Positions 10,491 to 22,355 are shown, counted from the stretch's first letter. The stretch is DNA of 64,000 nucleotides from Pristionchus mayeri (GCA_036245805.1 BTRK01000002.1:10784689-10848688), one strand, 5' to 3'. Notes: generated from the letters alone by a model not told the origin. Program-made: numbers and translations.

Positions 10491-11099
10491 ATCTCGAGAT
10501 CTATCCCTCGTTGCATGAGCTTTTCCTTATTTAGCTTCCCGCCATCTAGCGATAGCTGTGTTCGTAATGGAGATATAAATCTGAAAATTTCAGAGCTTCT
10601 TATCGTGGAGATAACCTGGTTATGAGAGCTTCATAAATTCAATTGTGACTTTATTCCTCCTTAAATGTGATAATAAAATTTCCTAGGATTCCTATTCCTA
10701 CGGCTAGTTCCACGCTTGACCAATGCAGAAATTAACTATCACAAATGCGCAATGCGCCTTCTTTCAGAAACCGCTTGAATCGTCGCTCGTTCTTATGAGT
10801 CTGCTTCATCTCTTCGAAGGATGTTGCAGATACAGTCGCAGAGAGGAATTTGATGAGGGATGAATTTAACAAATATTTATATTTTTCTAGGGCGAGTGAT
10901 CGTATTCTAATTGTTGTGGTCGGAAAAAAGAAAAAAAATTGTATCAAATATGTGACGCTCATGTGGATCTTTGTTTGAAGAGATGTAACGTTAACTTTAA
11001 ATTCTAACTTACGTACGAGGAAGGACAATTGCGAGCTTGTAATTCTGGTGCTCAATCTTGTAATTCTCAATCAATGCTGGGATCGGAGTAGGGAAGAAA

Positions 11100-11185
11100 A
11101 AGTTGTCTGTATCCCACCCTCTGTCGTTCTGTCAATCTGGCAAGTGATCAGATGGGATTAAGTAGTAATAAGTAGAACGGAAAAA
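11100..11185. repeat. 85-bp repeat, copy 2
   Basis: Direct copy of 10405-10490 with only a few differences (for example GTCGTTCTG for GTCGCTCTG), about 695 bases downstream. A more diverged relative lies near 4795-4865. Confidence 0.75.
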
Positions 11186-11559
11186 ACTCTCATAAATTTG
11201 GGATGAGAGTAATAAGGAAATGTCGGTGTCTGCCAACTCAAGCTCATTTGTGGGCGTAATCGAGGATCATTGAATGCATTTTACCTGTTCGAAATGTGAA
11301 ACCAGAATTAATAGTTTTCGCCTTCAATATGTTGTTGAATCTACTTGATCCACTGGAGATTCCACCTGAGCTAATGATGATGATTAGTGCGTACAGATAC
11401 GAGAGTATCATGGAGGTCCCTGAGCTGACCGCAAGGGATTGAGAGATACGGCAGAGAGAAGGCAATAAATACTGCACCTTGAGTGGAATTTGGTGAAATT
11501 TCGAAGGAATTTAACTAATATTTATAAACATGTTTTTGTAGCATATGGCCACTTCCAAT

Positions 11560-12090
11560 TGTTGGAGTGCTCACGCAATCATATTTGAGATGTCGCTGAA
11601 ACACAAAACCAGAGCTGTTTTTTAAATTCCTGCTTCGACGAAACACCATACACAGCATGAAATCTTTTTTGAAGATGATCTCAAACCACAATTCCTAATT
11701 AATTAAATTGTATTTTGATTAATTTTACTGATTAAATTATATACATAAAATTATTCCATCAGGTTCGGAGGTACAAGGAAGCGGATAATCTGTTCATGTG
11801 CTGGGATGCATGTCCATAGACGATGGTGAGCGGCGGGAGAAGTGGGTTAAGGAACTACACGAGTCGTTTCAGATGAGAAAGGACATAGAGACAGACACTG
11901 TAGAAGGGGAAGGTGTACGGTATAAGTAGTGTAGGTTCCATCGAGAACTGGTTGCTTTGACGAAGGAATGATCGAATTGCCCTGCGAATCTAATATTTAC
12001 GTTATGTTCGATATTCACTAGTTGAAATAAAATGTTTTTTTCACCAAGGCACTTTGGTGTTGTGCAAATCTGATATCTTAGCGTGATGAC
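11560..12090 (-). repeat. Diverged gene-like repeat, related to 3650 and 12710
   Basis: The 5' half matches 5330-5690. The 3' half, read on the minus strand, contains an open stretch with YQICTTPKCLGE and later IRFAGQF, aligning with YQICVTPTCLGE and IRLATLF in 12710-13020. This argues for common descent from a coding sequence. The copy is interrupted by stops, so I treat it as a decayed paralogue rather than a gene. Confidence 0.4.
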
Positions 12091-12709
12091 TGGGGAAGGG
12101 TGGGCGCCAGACAGCCTGATGTACCACTCTTGGAATTCTCCTTGATATCGTGGGGATCAGAATTGGTACGATATCGAGTTGTTTACTTCACATTCGAGTC
12201 TTTTCTCTGCTCTCACTTGTTTCCCCTTTTTTGTCCTCTCTCTTTGGAGTAACGCTGGATTATTCATCTTTGTATCTTCTGTGAATCACCTCCTTCTAAT
12301 TACAGTAATACCAGATGTTCCTATCTCGTCGTCGTGTCTCGACCGTCACTCAGCTCTTCTGATCTTCTACCAAGTAATCACTTGCTGACAATTTGATAAG
12401 AAATCCTCACTTAATTATGACGTCATCGTCAAAATCGAGTTGACCTCGGCGTTCTGCAAAAACGATTACCGTATCCTTCATCAAAAATCGATTTTTCAGT
12501 TCCCTGCTAGCCCACTACCGACTACGAGATCGCGCGCACAGCATATATGGTTTGCGTAGGGTTAAAATCATATAATGGTGCGTAAGATGAGTGATCAACG
12601 AACAGAGAGTACACTTCCATTTCAGCTCTCAACTTCTCTCAAGGTGGCTATTCTCTGAGGTGATAAAAATCATTCAAATTTCTCACCCTCCTAATTGTCT
12701 CTAGTTTAG

Positions 12710-13020
12710 ATGCTCATCTTTCTTCCTCTTTGATTGGCGTCTACCAAATATCCATAAGAGGGAGAAGAGAAAATTCTCCTCCTGTCCAGAAGACATAAGT
12801 TTGAAAGATCAGTGGTCGGAGAGACAAGTACTGTTGAGGCAGCAATGGTACGGTAGGCAAACTTGGTGCTATCGAGAAGTGATTGCTCATATATAGCGAG
12901 GTGTGAAATAGTGAAAAGAGTTGCCAAACGAATGGTAGCATGCTGCGCGAGGTTCGCTTGTGGGAATTGAACGTACGCTTCACCTAGGCAGGTTGGGGTT
13001 ACGCAAATCTGGTACATTGT
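12710..13020 (-). pseudogene. Fragment of an unrecognised duplicated gene, minus strand
   Basis: A minus-strand frame of 107 codons contains YQICVTPTCLGEAYVQFPQA followed by HATIRLATLFTISHLAIYEQ. The matching frame at 11.9-12.1 kb keeps YQIC.TP.CLGE and several spaced identities, which is more than chance DNA similarity would give. No known domain recognised. It may be one exon of a live gene or a relic; surrounding exons were not found. Confidence 0.35.
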
Positions 13021-14109
13021 TATGGACATGTGCAGACTTCAAAAACCAAAGAAGTAGCGTGTGGAGGATCAGTCGCAATGATAAGGAATGTTTTTCCCTA
13101 TCCTCAAGATTACAGTAACCTGAGTCTGAAAATGATTTTCGCAGATCCCGCAATTAGTTAAATGATTAGACAATTACAACTAAATTAGACCAATTTGCGA
13201 TCTAAGAACAAAGAATGCCTACTACCCAATTCAATCCTCACTTTCGCATTCACTTTCGCATAATTATGGGCTGATTTTCGCGAACTGAAGAAGTGCCGAT
13301 TACTGCAGGTAAGCGAGCGATCAAAATATCAGAATTCAAAGTTATATTTTAGGCGGATGCTTTCGCACAATTAGATGGACAATGAGACAATTAGATGCAC
13401 GTGCTCGTGTGTTGAAAGGTGAGCGAGACAAGGGATCACTGTGTATTTGAGTAATTAATTATCGGATTGCGATGCTCAGGTGATTACGGTAGGAGCATTG
13501 ATGAGTGATGTTCTTGACACCGTAGCGATCTTTCTCTTTTCAGGATATGCAAATTCATAAATCGATCAATAATTTGATGTTTCGAGTGTCTCCTCCCCTC
13601 GTCGATGACTTTTCCTGTTTTTCCTCGTCCATCTTCTCATTTCTGCTGATTAGGTTAGCCTTTCGGTGTTCGTGTTTGTGCTTGTGGTCATATCCTCAGG
13701 ACCGTTGCAAGAGATAACTGAGTGAGAGTGAAGGATGGCGGCATCATTATCGAGGTTTATCTTGAAATTTTTAAGTTCAATGAAACTCTTTCTCTTATTC
13801 TATAAATGGATAAAGGCGGTTGGATCACGGTGGAAAATTTTTCATCACTAATTTGTATCCATCTCTGGACAGCCCGACGATAATATAAAGAAAAATTCGA
13901 GGGAAATCGCTCAATCGCTTTGCCTGGATGTTTTACGTTTCACGCAGCACCTTTAGTCCGAGTGAGTTTGATTGATTCAATTGATCATTCCATGCGTATT
14001 CCAAAAAGAAAATTACTAATCACTAATGGGCGCTTAGATTTTATTAAAAAGTCAGTGAAAATTGGAGCGGGGAAAATAGCATTCATTTTCGTTGCATTGT
14101 TTGTGGCTT
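13021..14109. other. Gene-free interval
   Basis: No exon, RNA gene or bounded repeat recognised. A/T-rich with scattered short frames. Confidence 0.4.
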
Positions 14110-14117
14110 GGTTCTGG

Positions 14118-15104
14118 GGCTCTGTACGGATTGGGTGGACAAATGAGATTTGGGTGGACAAATGAGCGAGCTGTACGGTTTCGGTGGACAACCCGGGATT
14201 TGGGTGGACAAATGAGATTTGGGTGGACAAATGAAAGTTTGAGGTCGTAGATCTTGTATTTTCTCTGGAACAATCAAATAGTTTATTTGGACTTGTCCTG
14301 TGCTGAAGCTATGTTACAAATCTCGCACTTATAAAGCTGGAAACTGACAATACAATAGATTGTGAGTAATGCTGAGCAAGTCATGAGTATTTTGTTATAG
14401 GAATAAGACTCAAATGAATAATAATGCAATTTGATGCATATGTTTCGGCATAGCTTGCGGACGGGATAACGCGGCACATGATGTATAAATGGCTTTAGGG
14501 TTATTGTCGTGGGGGGCGACCACGTTGAGGTCTAGGTGTGGTCGTTATGGTTGGGGGAGTAGCAGTAGTAGTCGACGGAGGAGAGGTGGGAGTGGTTGGG
14601 GGACGTCCACGTTGAGGAGGATAGGGATGTCATCCTTATGTGACCAAAACTCAGATGAACTAAAGATCAGTCTTCATATTCATAAGCGTGAGATGGGAGT
14701 AGTTAGACCTCAACGTGGTCGCCCCCACGACAATAACCCTAAAGCCATTTATACATCATGTGCCGCGTTATCCCGTTCGCAAGCTATGCCGAAACATATA
14801 CATCAAATTGAATTATTATCCATGCGAGTCTTATTCCTATAACCAAATACTCATGAATTGCTCAGCAATACACACAATCTATTGTATTGTCAGTTTCCAG
14901 CTTTATAAGTGCGAGATTTGTAACATAGCTTCAGCACACTTAGGACACGTCCAAATAAACTATTAGATTGTTCCAGAGAAAATAAAAGACCTACGACCCC
15001 AAACTTTCATTTGTCCACCCAAATCTCATTTGTCCACCCAAATCCCGGGTTGTCCACCGAAACCGTACAGCTCGCTCATTTGTCCACCCAATCCGTACAG
15101 AGCC
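14118..15104. mobile_element. hAT-like foldback element, family A copy 2, with 8-bp target duplication
   Basis: The long inverted arms (about 14118-14545 and 14700-15104) are near-identical reverse complements: the left starts GGCTCTGTACGG and the right ends CCGTACAGAGCC. GGTTCTGG flanks both sides (14110-14117 and 15105-15112). Each arm contains direct repeats of TTTGGGTGGACAAATGAG. A roughly 150-bp spacer separates the arms. No transposase frame is present. The terminal 7 bases and the 8-bp duplication match the element at 2817-3369, so both belong to one family. Confidence 0.9.
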
Positions 15105-15139
15105 GGTTCTGGTTACGGTTGGGTCTGAATCGAGTAATC

Positions 15140-15216
15140 TTCTGAATCTCTCCAAATCTGCTGCTCTCTCGCTGTCTCTAATCGGCGAGAGAGTGTGTGA
15201 TATGGGGAGAGTCAGA
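15140..15216. mobile_element. Hairpin MITE, family C-like
   Basis: AATCTCTCC and GCTCTCTCGC pair with GGCGAGAGAGTGTGTG and GGGGAGAGTCAGACC. It ends in the GAGAGTCAGAC word characteristic of family C. Confidence 0.5.
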
Positions 15217-15324
15217 CCATTGCTCCGGTTGACTGGTCTCAATGCAGCTCTAGGAACTGATCGAAACAAAGACCGAAGGAGGATTCGCACATCATCTTCA
15301 TTATTTGACTTCAAATATTTGAGC

Positions 15325-15830
15325 ATAGAGATGGGATCAATACAGGAGGTAGCTTTCCTTCTTCATAATATGGACAAAAGAGGGGGGAACTGTGTTAGTC
15401 GAAATTTCGAATTCTTCCAGGTTAACTTCCGTTTCACAAACAGGATAAGTAAATCCAAGATCGGAGGATGTCGATGTTACGTAGATGTTCATTGTAAATA
15501 AAAAAAAAACAATTTGCAGTCCACAGATCGATGAATTCATCGTCGATTTGAATCGTCTACAGTATCCCCTCTTTAATCAATCGATTATTCTGCCGCATAT
15601 TTAGTCTTCGTCTCTCGGATTTCTTCCATCCAGCTGAACATTTCGACAATAGTCGTGAAACATGAAGCGCATTAGTTTCGTCATCACTTGTCTTTTCAAA
15701 ATGATCGCAAGTTAATCCTGCTTTAAATCAGTGCCTTGACTATCGATTCGGAAATATACGCCGATATTTCCTGTGAGCCGAACGAGCTTCTTTTGCTCGT
15801 GGCCCCCTTCTCATGATCTTGTGTGCAGTC
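15325..15830. repeat. Dispersed duplicated segment, copy 2
   Basis: Matches 280-525 (see that entry): GATCAATACAGGA, CTTCTTCATAATATG and TTCGAATTCTTCCAGGTT in the same order. The GCTCGTGGCCCCCTTCTC block is about 250 bases further away here than in copy 1. Neither copy is coding. Confidence 0.6.
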
Positions 15831-16258
15831 TTCTGCTCGTCTCGCCCCATCATTTCTCCCCTTGTCACCCCGTGTCGGCCCTTAATCTGGACATGGAACA
15901 ATACGTTTAAAGGATACAAATTAATATTTTATGTGGAATGTCATTCAGCAAAAAATCGAGACTGGAATGAGTGAAATTAGTAAATGAGACGAGTGAAACA
16001 CAAAAATTCTAGTCATCACTTCTCTTTCATTTTTTTTCTTCCCTGCTCGGCTATATGTAAAGTGCCATTGATCGCTTTCTTCTTTTGATACTAATTTTAT
16101 CTCCTTGGCAATCAGATTTGAAAATAAAATTGGGCATGTACCATCTCAATTTGAGGGGCATGGCAATTTCCAAGGATAGTTCCTACTCAATGTACTCTCT
16201 CATTGAATTGCTTTAAGCATAATCTCTGCTTCTCAGTTGTCTCTCTCGATCTTTAATA
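15831..16258. other. Gene-free interval
   Basis: Nothing recognised beyond A/T-rich sequence and pyrimidine runs. Confidence 0.4.
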
Positions 16259-16337
16259 ATTGTCTGACTCTCTCCATTTTACCGGCTCTCTCACTCACTC
16301 TGACGGAAGGAGAAAGTGAGTGAAAGAGAGTGTCTCG
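16259..16337. mobile_element. Hairpin MITE, family C-like
   Basis: GTCTGACTCTCTCCATT followed by CTCTCTCACTCACTCT pairs with AAGTGAGTGAAAGAGAGTG. It carries the GTCTGACTCTCT end word of family C. Confidence 0.5.
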
Positions 16338-17079
16338 CATTCAAGGACAGAAATAATCATAAAACAATGAATTATAGATAGAGAAATAACTGAGATCTGC
16401 GTGGAGGAGCAGCATGGAGGGACTTTTTGTTTTTGTTTTTTTCGCGCGATACAAGGAAGGAACGAATATAATTCATTCCGACGGTTGAATTGCTGGTGAA
16501 ACTTACTTGAACAGTGAATTTGAAATTAGCGAAAATCTTTCAAATTCTGAATATTTTCAGCATCTCTCTGACAGAGAACTTTTGCAATAGTTGCTATATC
16601 AAAACTACCTTGTAGAATTGTGAATTATTTTGTTTCTATTTGAGGCATGCATGTATGGTAGAGTGATCTCACATCCGATTGATAATTTATAGTGCCGCCA
16701 TAGAAGCCAGGAACTCGCACAAATTTCATCGACTGGTAGTTTGATGGAGAGGTGAATGCAGTGATGGATTCGCGTGATTTTACTCTCTTCATTCTGCCAA
16801 TTCTCTCATTGTTCTCCTCCTCCTCTCATCTCTCCTTCAATGAACACTGTTCCCTTTCTTCTTTCAATCTTTCAATGCTCTCTCATTGTATCTGCTGTGC
16901 AAGCGCCACGCCCGCTCTCGAGCCGCTCACACGGGAACGATTGTCTATCTTGTTGAAAGGTAGAGAATATTTCCCATTCACATGATCTCTTATTGACTTG
17001 AGATCGACTTTTTTCCGAAAAGTCGATACCCCGCCCACTTCCGGAGCAAGTCACAGCTAAACAAATATTTTCGTCAAAC

Positions 17080-17731
17080 GCGAAAAAAAGTCTACTGTCG
17101 GAATACTGTATCGATATATGTTAATTGCGATAACTTGCCATGTTTTCAGCATCATTCAGTTAGAAGGCTACTGCTCGCTTCGCCCTTGCTTGAAATGAGC
17201 GCATGAGAAGGAAACACTTGCTGAGAAGTCAATGCATGACAATGTTTTTGCTAATCTTTATTTTCTTACAACACTTTTCCTAGTGAATGTTTTAAATTTT
17301 TCCTAAAAGATTTTCCTTTTCCTGAACTTACCCTTTTCAAAAAATGGCAGATTATTATTTGTTTTATACCTTTTATACATGCGATGGCCATTGAAAATAT
17401 TGAAGTGTAGCGGAATATGAGCGAATCGTGAAACATTCAACATCCTTGTATGCCAACTATTTGCCAACCCTCAAAATTTCTCGTTTTTGTCGATGCGACC
17501 ACACAGACGATTGATAACAGACAGCGTTCAATCCTTTTATTACGATATATACATACAGTAGTAGTCAATCGTTACAGTAATCCTTAATTTTGATAAGCAT
17601 TTCCTTCTCATGCGCTCATTTCAAGCAAAGGCGAAGCGAGCAGTGGCCTTCTAACTAAATGAGGCTGAAAACACGGCAAGTTTTCGCAATTAACATATAT
17701 CGATACAGTGTCCCGACAGTAGAATTTTCGC
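17080..17731. mobile_element. Inverted-repeat element with about 135-bp arms
   Basis: The left arm (17080-17218) and right arm (17597-17731) are reverse complements with few differences. Shared words include CTACTGTCGG, ATCGATATATGTTAATTGCG, CTGCTCGCTTCGCC and TCATGCGCTCATTT. The 380-bp centre has no coding frame. It resembles a non-autonomous DNA transposon; target duplication not resolved. Confidence 0.75.
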
Positions 17732-17880
17732 ATTGAACACCGTTCCATTTTACGTGATCTTGTTCTTCAAATGATCTTCACACAAAATGCAATCAGAGTA
17801 GATGGTAGATACATGTGAGTGGCGAGATACAATGAAAAATGAGTGATGATATCAGCCACAGCCATCGCTATTTCAAGTAA

Positions 17881-17952
17881 GACTCTCTCAATTTCCCCTC
17901 CTCTCTCATCGGTCAGAGTAGGCGAGAGAGTAAGTGAAATTGAGAGAATCGG
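17881..17952. mobile_element. Hairpin MITE, family C-like
   Basis: GACTCTCTCAATTTCCC pairs with GTGAAATTGAGAGAATC around CTCTCATCGGTCAGAGTAGG. Same core as other family C hairpins. Confidence 0.5.
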
Positions 17953-19411
17953 ACACTTTTCTTTCCACTTTTTGCTCTTCTCGAAATATGTCATCTTTCA
18001 GAAATAATGCAAAAAATAAGCCAAAGTAGAGGGAGATGCATCAAAACTATCGTAACTCTGTCCCGGTGCTAACGACTACTGTAACTGGAGTAACCATTAC
18101 AGTGGTTGATTTGCGCGATTGAATCGGGATAATGAAAATACAAGTTGCACTCTCAACCAATGGCTGCCGATGCGATCCCACATTCTCCGCCCCATTATGA
18201 TTCCGCTGATCACTCTGCTACAATTAGTCAGATCCACCTCCCGTTCCCCTTCTCCTCATCACCTTTCTGTTGCAGCTAAAGTTGCCCTAACTCTCTGATG
18301 ACAAAATTCCATCTTTGTTGGTTCATCATTGCTCAATCAAGCCGAAATAAATTCGTACATCTATTCTTAAGGACACCATGACGTGATGATATTGAAGCAT
18401 GATGTTCCGTGTTAGCACTCAATACACTCATATATTGCATTTTCATTACCGTAATCTCTGCTACTCAGGAGTCTCTTTCGGTCTTGAAATGTACTGTGAA
18501 CTATTAATCCATGATAGAGTATGTGATTCAAGTGGAAATCTGAGAGAAGACATTTCTTTCATCCGCCATTTATATTTTATCTCACGAAAATTAGATGAAA
18601 AATTCTATGCAGATCGCCCGACTAGCTGCAATAGAATGACTTGGTTAATATATGTTTCACGATGGGTTCATTTCCCGAAGCAGTTTCGTTCAGTGGTGTG
18701 GAGCTTCTCGGTAGTGAATTGAGATGGAAAATGTGTGCATTATGCGCCCAGATCACTGTTATCTCATGAATCATGAGTTATATATTGCAACGTTTTAGTG
18801 TCATCCTAGTAGAAGATAAAATAAGGAAGCATTGAAGTTGGAACCGTCGACTGTTGGAAAGAGCGAGACAGTAGAAAAATGAAGAGAGTAATGAAGATAA
18901 TGAATTTCGCATGGGAAGAAGACAAATACAAATGTCTGAAACTTTATTCAGAACTGCATTGCATTCTAAGACGAAGAAGTGACAGCAGAAGAACGCTGGA
19001 ATCACAGAAACTGTCCTCGAGGAGTCCTAACAAACAATTGTTTAGAGATATTAGCTAAAGATTGTCCTCGTTCGCAGACGGAGAGCGCGCTCGCATAAAT
19101 AGGCTGGTGAGAGCGCGCTCTCTATATAATCATGGTTCGGAAATTGTTGCATTCACCGCGTCCTATATAGTATAAAAACAAGTCGCGAAAGCATTTGCTC
19201 TGTGCTCTCTCTTTTCTCATGTGTCATTACTGACAATTGCCGAAGGCTCTTGACTCTGGAAAATGCTCTTCCACTGGGAAATCTAAATCCACTGTCCAGA
19301 TAGGTGAGCGAAAACGCAGATTGGTCATCAATCACTCACGACTGAACTTGGAAAAACGAGATTTGCTCCCGCGCCTTCAAGAGAAATACCAAACCAAGAA
19401 GCTGTTGTAGG
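17953..19411. other. Gene-free interval
   Basis: No supported exon. Near 19080-19122 a short repeat of GAGAGCGCGCTC occurs twice about 30 bases apart, another small hairpin. The longest plus-strand frame (18399-18722) shows no domain or codon-like pattern that I trust. Confidence 0.35.
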
Positions 19412-19419
19412 CGCGCCGA

Positions 19420-19514
19420 GAGCAATTGTCTGACTCTCCTCAGATTACACACTCTCTCGCAGGTTAGAGAGGAGAGAGAGAGCACGTAATATGGAGAGAG
19501 TCAGACGAATACTC
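19420..19514. mobile_element. hAT-like hairpin MITE, family C, with target duplication
   Basis: Begins GAGCAATTGTCTGACTCTCC and ends GGAGAGAGTCAGACGAATAC-TC, an almost complete palindrome. Flanked by CGCGCCGA (19412-19419) and CGCGTCGA (19515-19522), matching at 7 of 8 positions, consistent with an 8-bp target duplication. Confidence 0.8.
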
Positions 19515-19816
19515 CGCGTCGACTCCTCCTCGCGTCCTCGCTTCCGATGATACTGGAGAGAAAGCAAGATTAGAGATCGGAAATCAAAGATCTTTTCGGA
19601 AGAAAAATTTCGCCGTTCAGACAGAAAGAGATTGCATGCGGGAAATAAGAGAACAGTCAGTGTACCACTAATCCACGGCAGGACTCCAGAATACGAGTCG
19701 CTGTGCCGCTGCAGTAATACTAACGTCAACACGTGAAAACATACCAGTTAAATGGAATGAGAAACATGAGTCGGAAGAGATGAATATTTGTGTATGAAAC
19801 ACCGAAGATCGTGGGC

Positions 19817-19909
19817 GAGCAATCGTCTAGCACTCTTCAGTTTGCACGCTCTCTCGCCGGTCAGAGAGACGAGAGAGCATGCAAACTGAAGAGAGTCAGA
19901 CGATTGCTC
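19817..19909. mobile_element. hAT-like hairpin MITE, family C, with perfect target duplication
   Basis: A 93-bp palindrome beginning GAGCAATCGTCT and ending AGACGATTGCTC, with internal CACTCTTCAGTTTGCACGC / GCATGCAAACTGAAGAGAG arms. TCGTGGGC flanks it exactly on both sides (19809-19816 and 19910-19917). This is the best-defined member and serves as the reference for the family. Confidence 0.88.
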
Positions 19910-20689
19910 TCGTGGGCATTGCACAACAATGGCACATTTGAAAATATTATTATAGATCTGTATTCATGTTCGCTGTTTGAGTGAATGTATAATGCAACTG
20001 CAGCGTTCAAGTCTGAAATTAAATCGAATTCAACATTCATCGAAGATTTTCTTGATCGTTTGTTTGCGAAATTCAGATATGTTTCATTATCTTGTTATTA
20101 TTCACTGACTCCGAAGATCAGCAATTGTTTTAATCGTGTCTTTGCTAGAAAATATCTATAATAATAATTCCATTGATCACCCTCACAACATTGGCTATCT
20201 AGTTGAACAGAATCATGAGAAGGTTTCAGTAGGAGGATACGTAGATCAACTTACTTTTGCCATGCATCCTCTTCCCTCCTATTCAGTCAAATTATGACCC
20301 GTCTGAGAAGCGATTAAAACGAAGATCTTTTTTTAAAAAATTTGATTAAAGGGGCAACCGCGCTCTTAGCAATCCTCAACGTGCACAATAAATCTTGATG
20401 AAGGAACTTGTGAACCTTTTAATGACTACTTTTTTTCTTAAAAGAACTACTTTTTTCCTGATTTTTTGAAATCTTTTCTATGTTCAACAAAACACAAATT
20501 TCCCATGAACTAATGAGACAAGCGACAGTTACTATTCACTTGATTGTCCATTAGAAAGCTCTGCCAATTTTGTTAACGATAAATACTCCATGAATCAGTC
20601 AAAATATTGATTGTGTAAGATCATCCACAGAAAAAAAAACAAATAGGAGTACAATATCGAAAATGTTGAATGAAAAATCTAGTTAATGC

Positions 20690-20790
20690 AAACGAATCAG
20701 ATTTATAAAATCCGTCCCCGAATGAACACTTTCACACCCCGCTACTTTGAGTTTCTCGTCTACTACAAGATTCAATCAAATTCGACTCGA
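20690..20790 (+). repeat. Coding-like stretch with an inverted paralogue at 22445-22550
   Basis: The plus strand reads NTFTPRYFEFLVYYKIQS here, and the minus strand at about 22445-22550 reads NTFTPRYFEFHVYYELQS. The conservation is at protein level with substitutions at silent sites, suggesting two inverted copies of an exon. This copy meets a stop soon after (TIL then TAG). I do not recognise the family. Confidence 0.4.
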
Positions 20791-20889
20791 ACAATTCTGT
20801 AGCTGATACGAATCCATCTTGAACGATAATATCGGGTGTAATATTTAACAATTGTAATTATTAGCTGCTCACTAATTGGCACTTCCAGC

Positions 20890-21193
20890 AGTGTTCTTCG
20901 GCGTGCCCGCTCTATTAATACTAGATATAAGTGTCTTCGTGTTTGACCGGATTGCGAAACAATTACGAAACATGGAGAGGGAAATCGCGCGTCAAAAAGT
21001 TTCATCGCCAACGATTTCGAAATCTAGACGCCTCAAACTCCAAATCAAAGATCGCATGAGAATCAAGAACATCAACCACCGTTTAAGACAGCTCTACTTA
21101 TCAGTGCCTATGCCAGTTACAGTATCCACAATACTGAAAACAAATCAGTCGTTTCGTAATCACTTTATACTACACGGGATTGGAATGGGTTAG
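20890..21193 (+). CDS. Possible last exon of an unrecognised protein with one hydrophobic segment
   Basis: After a CTTCCAG acceptor-like site the plus strand stays open for about 100 codons to TAG: a hydrophobic stretch FFGVPALLILDISVFVFD followed by a basic region QLRNMEREIARQKV and KSRRLKLQIKDRMRIK. The layout, a membrane segment then a basic tail, could be a C-terminal exon, but nothing connects it to upstream exons except the nearby 20690-20790 stretch. It overlaps, on the other strand, the last exon proposed for the RRM-like gene; at most one may be real in the overlap. Confidence 0.25.
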
Positions 21194-22321
21194 CGGGCAT
21201 TGAGAGCAGGGCATGAGCAGAGTGGAGGACAGAATCGCACCTGGCGATAGAGAGATCAAAGATCAAATTCGAAAGGTCAGAGATCACCTCAGGACACACG
21301 CAGCAAAACAGCCGGAATGTCGCTCCGCATGCGCGCGCACATGAGTGAGCTGCAATTGATTGACGCTTCTTGAGGGAGGGGAGAGAGGAAGGCTCACTAT
21401 TAGCAGCTACGATGAGAGAAGAGAAGGAAGAGAACGGGAAGGTCATGGGGCGAGATCGACTGAAACTCCGTCGATTTCAGAGATCCAAGTAAGCTAAACA
21501 ATCGTCGACTCTCCTCGATCCACATACTCTCTCGCTCGAGCGAGAGAGCTTGTGATATGGAGAGAGCAACCTCGGCAACAGATAAACTAACCTGAGTGGA
21601 CGAGAAAAGGGAAAAAGAAGGAGAGGAGAGGCGCTGTTTATCTCACCTGCGTTAAAGATCAAAGATCATTGCCGGAAAGAGACGGGCTCACATAGACAGT
21701 TTCTGAGCCCATTCTCGAGTTGTGGATGAGGAATGCGGCGTCACGAGCCTCTTCGATGTTCTTCAGTTCCATCCTCACCGTTCCATTTTCCTAAATCGAT
21801 CTCCATTGTGTAATAATAATTGCTATTATTTTCTAAATTTACTAAAATTAACTCAGTACCTTGATATTACCATCCAATTTAACCGCTCAGATTACCAAGA
21901 GAGTGAATTTCCATGGCTAACAGGCTATTTTGTTACTTTCCGATGTCTATACCGAAATCGGCGAAAGTTAGCAATTCGATACTCACAGCCACGATCAATG
22001 GTCCATTCATGGCGAAGAAAGTAGAGAGGATGGAATCGAGTGGTCCGACTGAACAAAATTAATTAATTAACGATTCATTAATTGATTAATTTATTGACGA
22101 TGGTTATTGCTACGTCCGCACTAGGCTTTGCAAGAGTTTTTTGAACGGTACCCCCCATTCTCTTCATTCCGTATACTCTCTCGCTCGCAACTATAAACCG
22201 GACGAGATGGAAATGATGAGCCGAATCTCAATCTACCGTAGCTGCATACCATCGTTGAGAATGGACGGCGGCACGCAGTGGATGGCGAGGCAATTCTGTT
22301 CGATCTCGTAGAGCTCGCAAC
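21190..22321 (-). CDS. C-terminal exons of an RRM-like protein (partial)
   Basis: Four minus-strand exons join in phase: 22250-22321 (CELYEIEQNCLAIHCVPPSI..), 21987-22048 (GPLDSILSTFFAMNGPLIVA), 21692-21790 (ENGTVRMELKNIEEARDAAF..) and 21190-21240 (VRFCPPLCSCPALNAR, stop). Donors are GTATGC, GTGAGT and GTGAGC; acceptors TGCAG, TTCAG, TTTAG and GCCAG. The order hydrophobic strand, helix, strand with GTVRMEL, helix EEARDAAFL, strand SETVYVRF fits an RNA-recognition-motif fold. Domain identity is my inference; no RNP motif is classical. Upstream exons are not identified, so the N-terminus is missing. Family C hairpins lie in or beside its introns. Confidence 0.5.
21498..21571. mobile_element. 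Hairpin MITE, family C-like
   Basis: CAATCGTCGACTCTCC followed by ACTCTCTCGCTCGAGCGAGA and GGAGAGAGCAACC forms a hairpin centred on CTCGAGCGAG. Lies downstream of exon 21692-21790, within the last intron of the RRM-like gene. Confidence 0.5.
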
Positions 22322-22355
22322 CTGCAGTGGTCTTTGATCTTTAATCAATTTCTTT

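Noticed and set aside
14489..14842. 117-codon frame inside the foldback element as a transposase
   Set aside because: It reads through the spacer and one arm, is Ser/Arg/Gly-rich low complexity and has no catalytic motif.
18399..18722. 107-codon plus-strand frame as a gene
   Set aside because: No recognisable domain, no upstream or downstream exon in phase, and base composition like the surrounding non-coding DNA.
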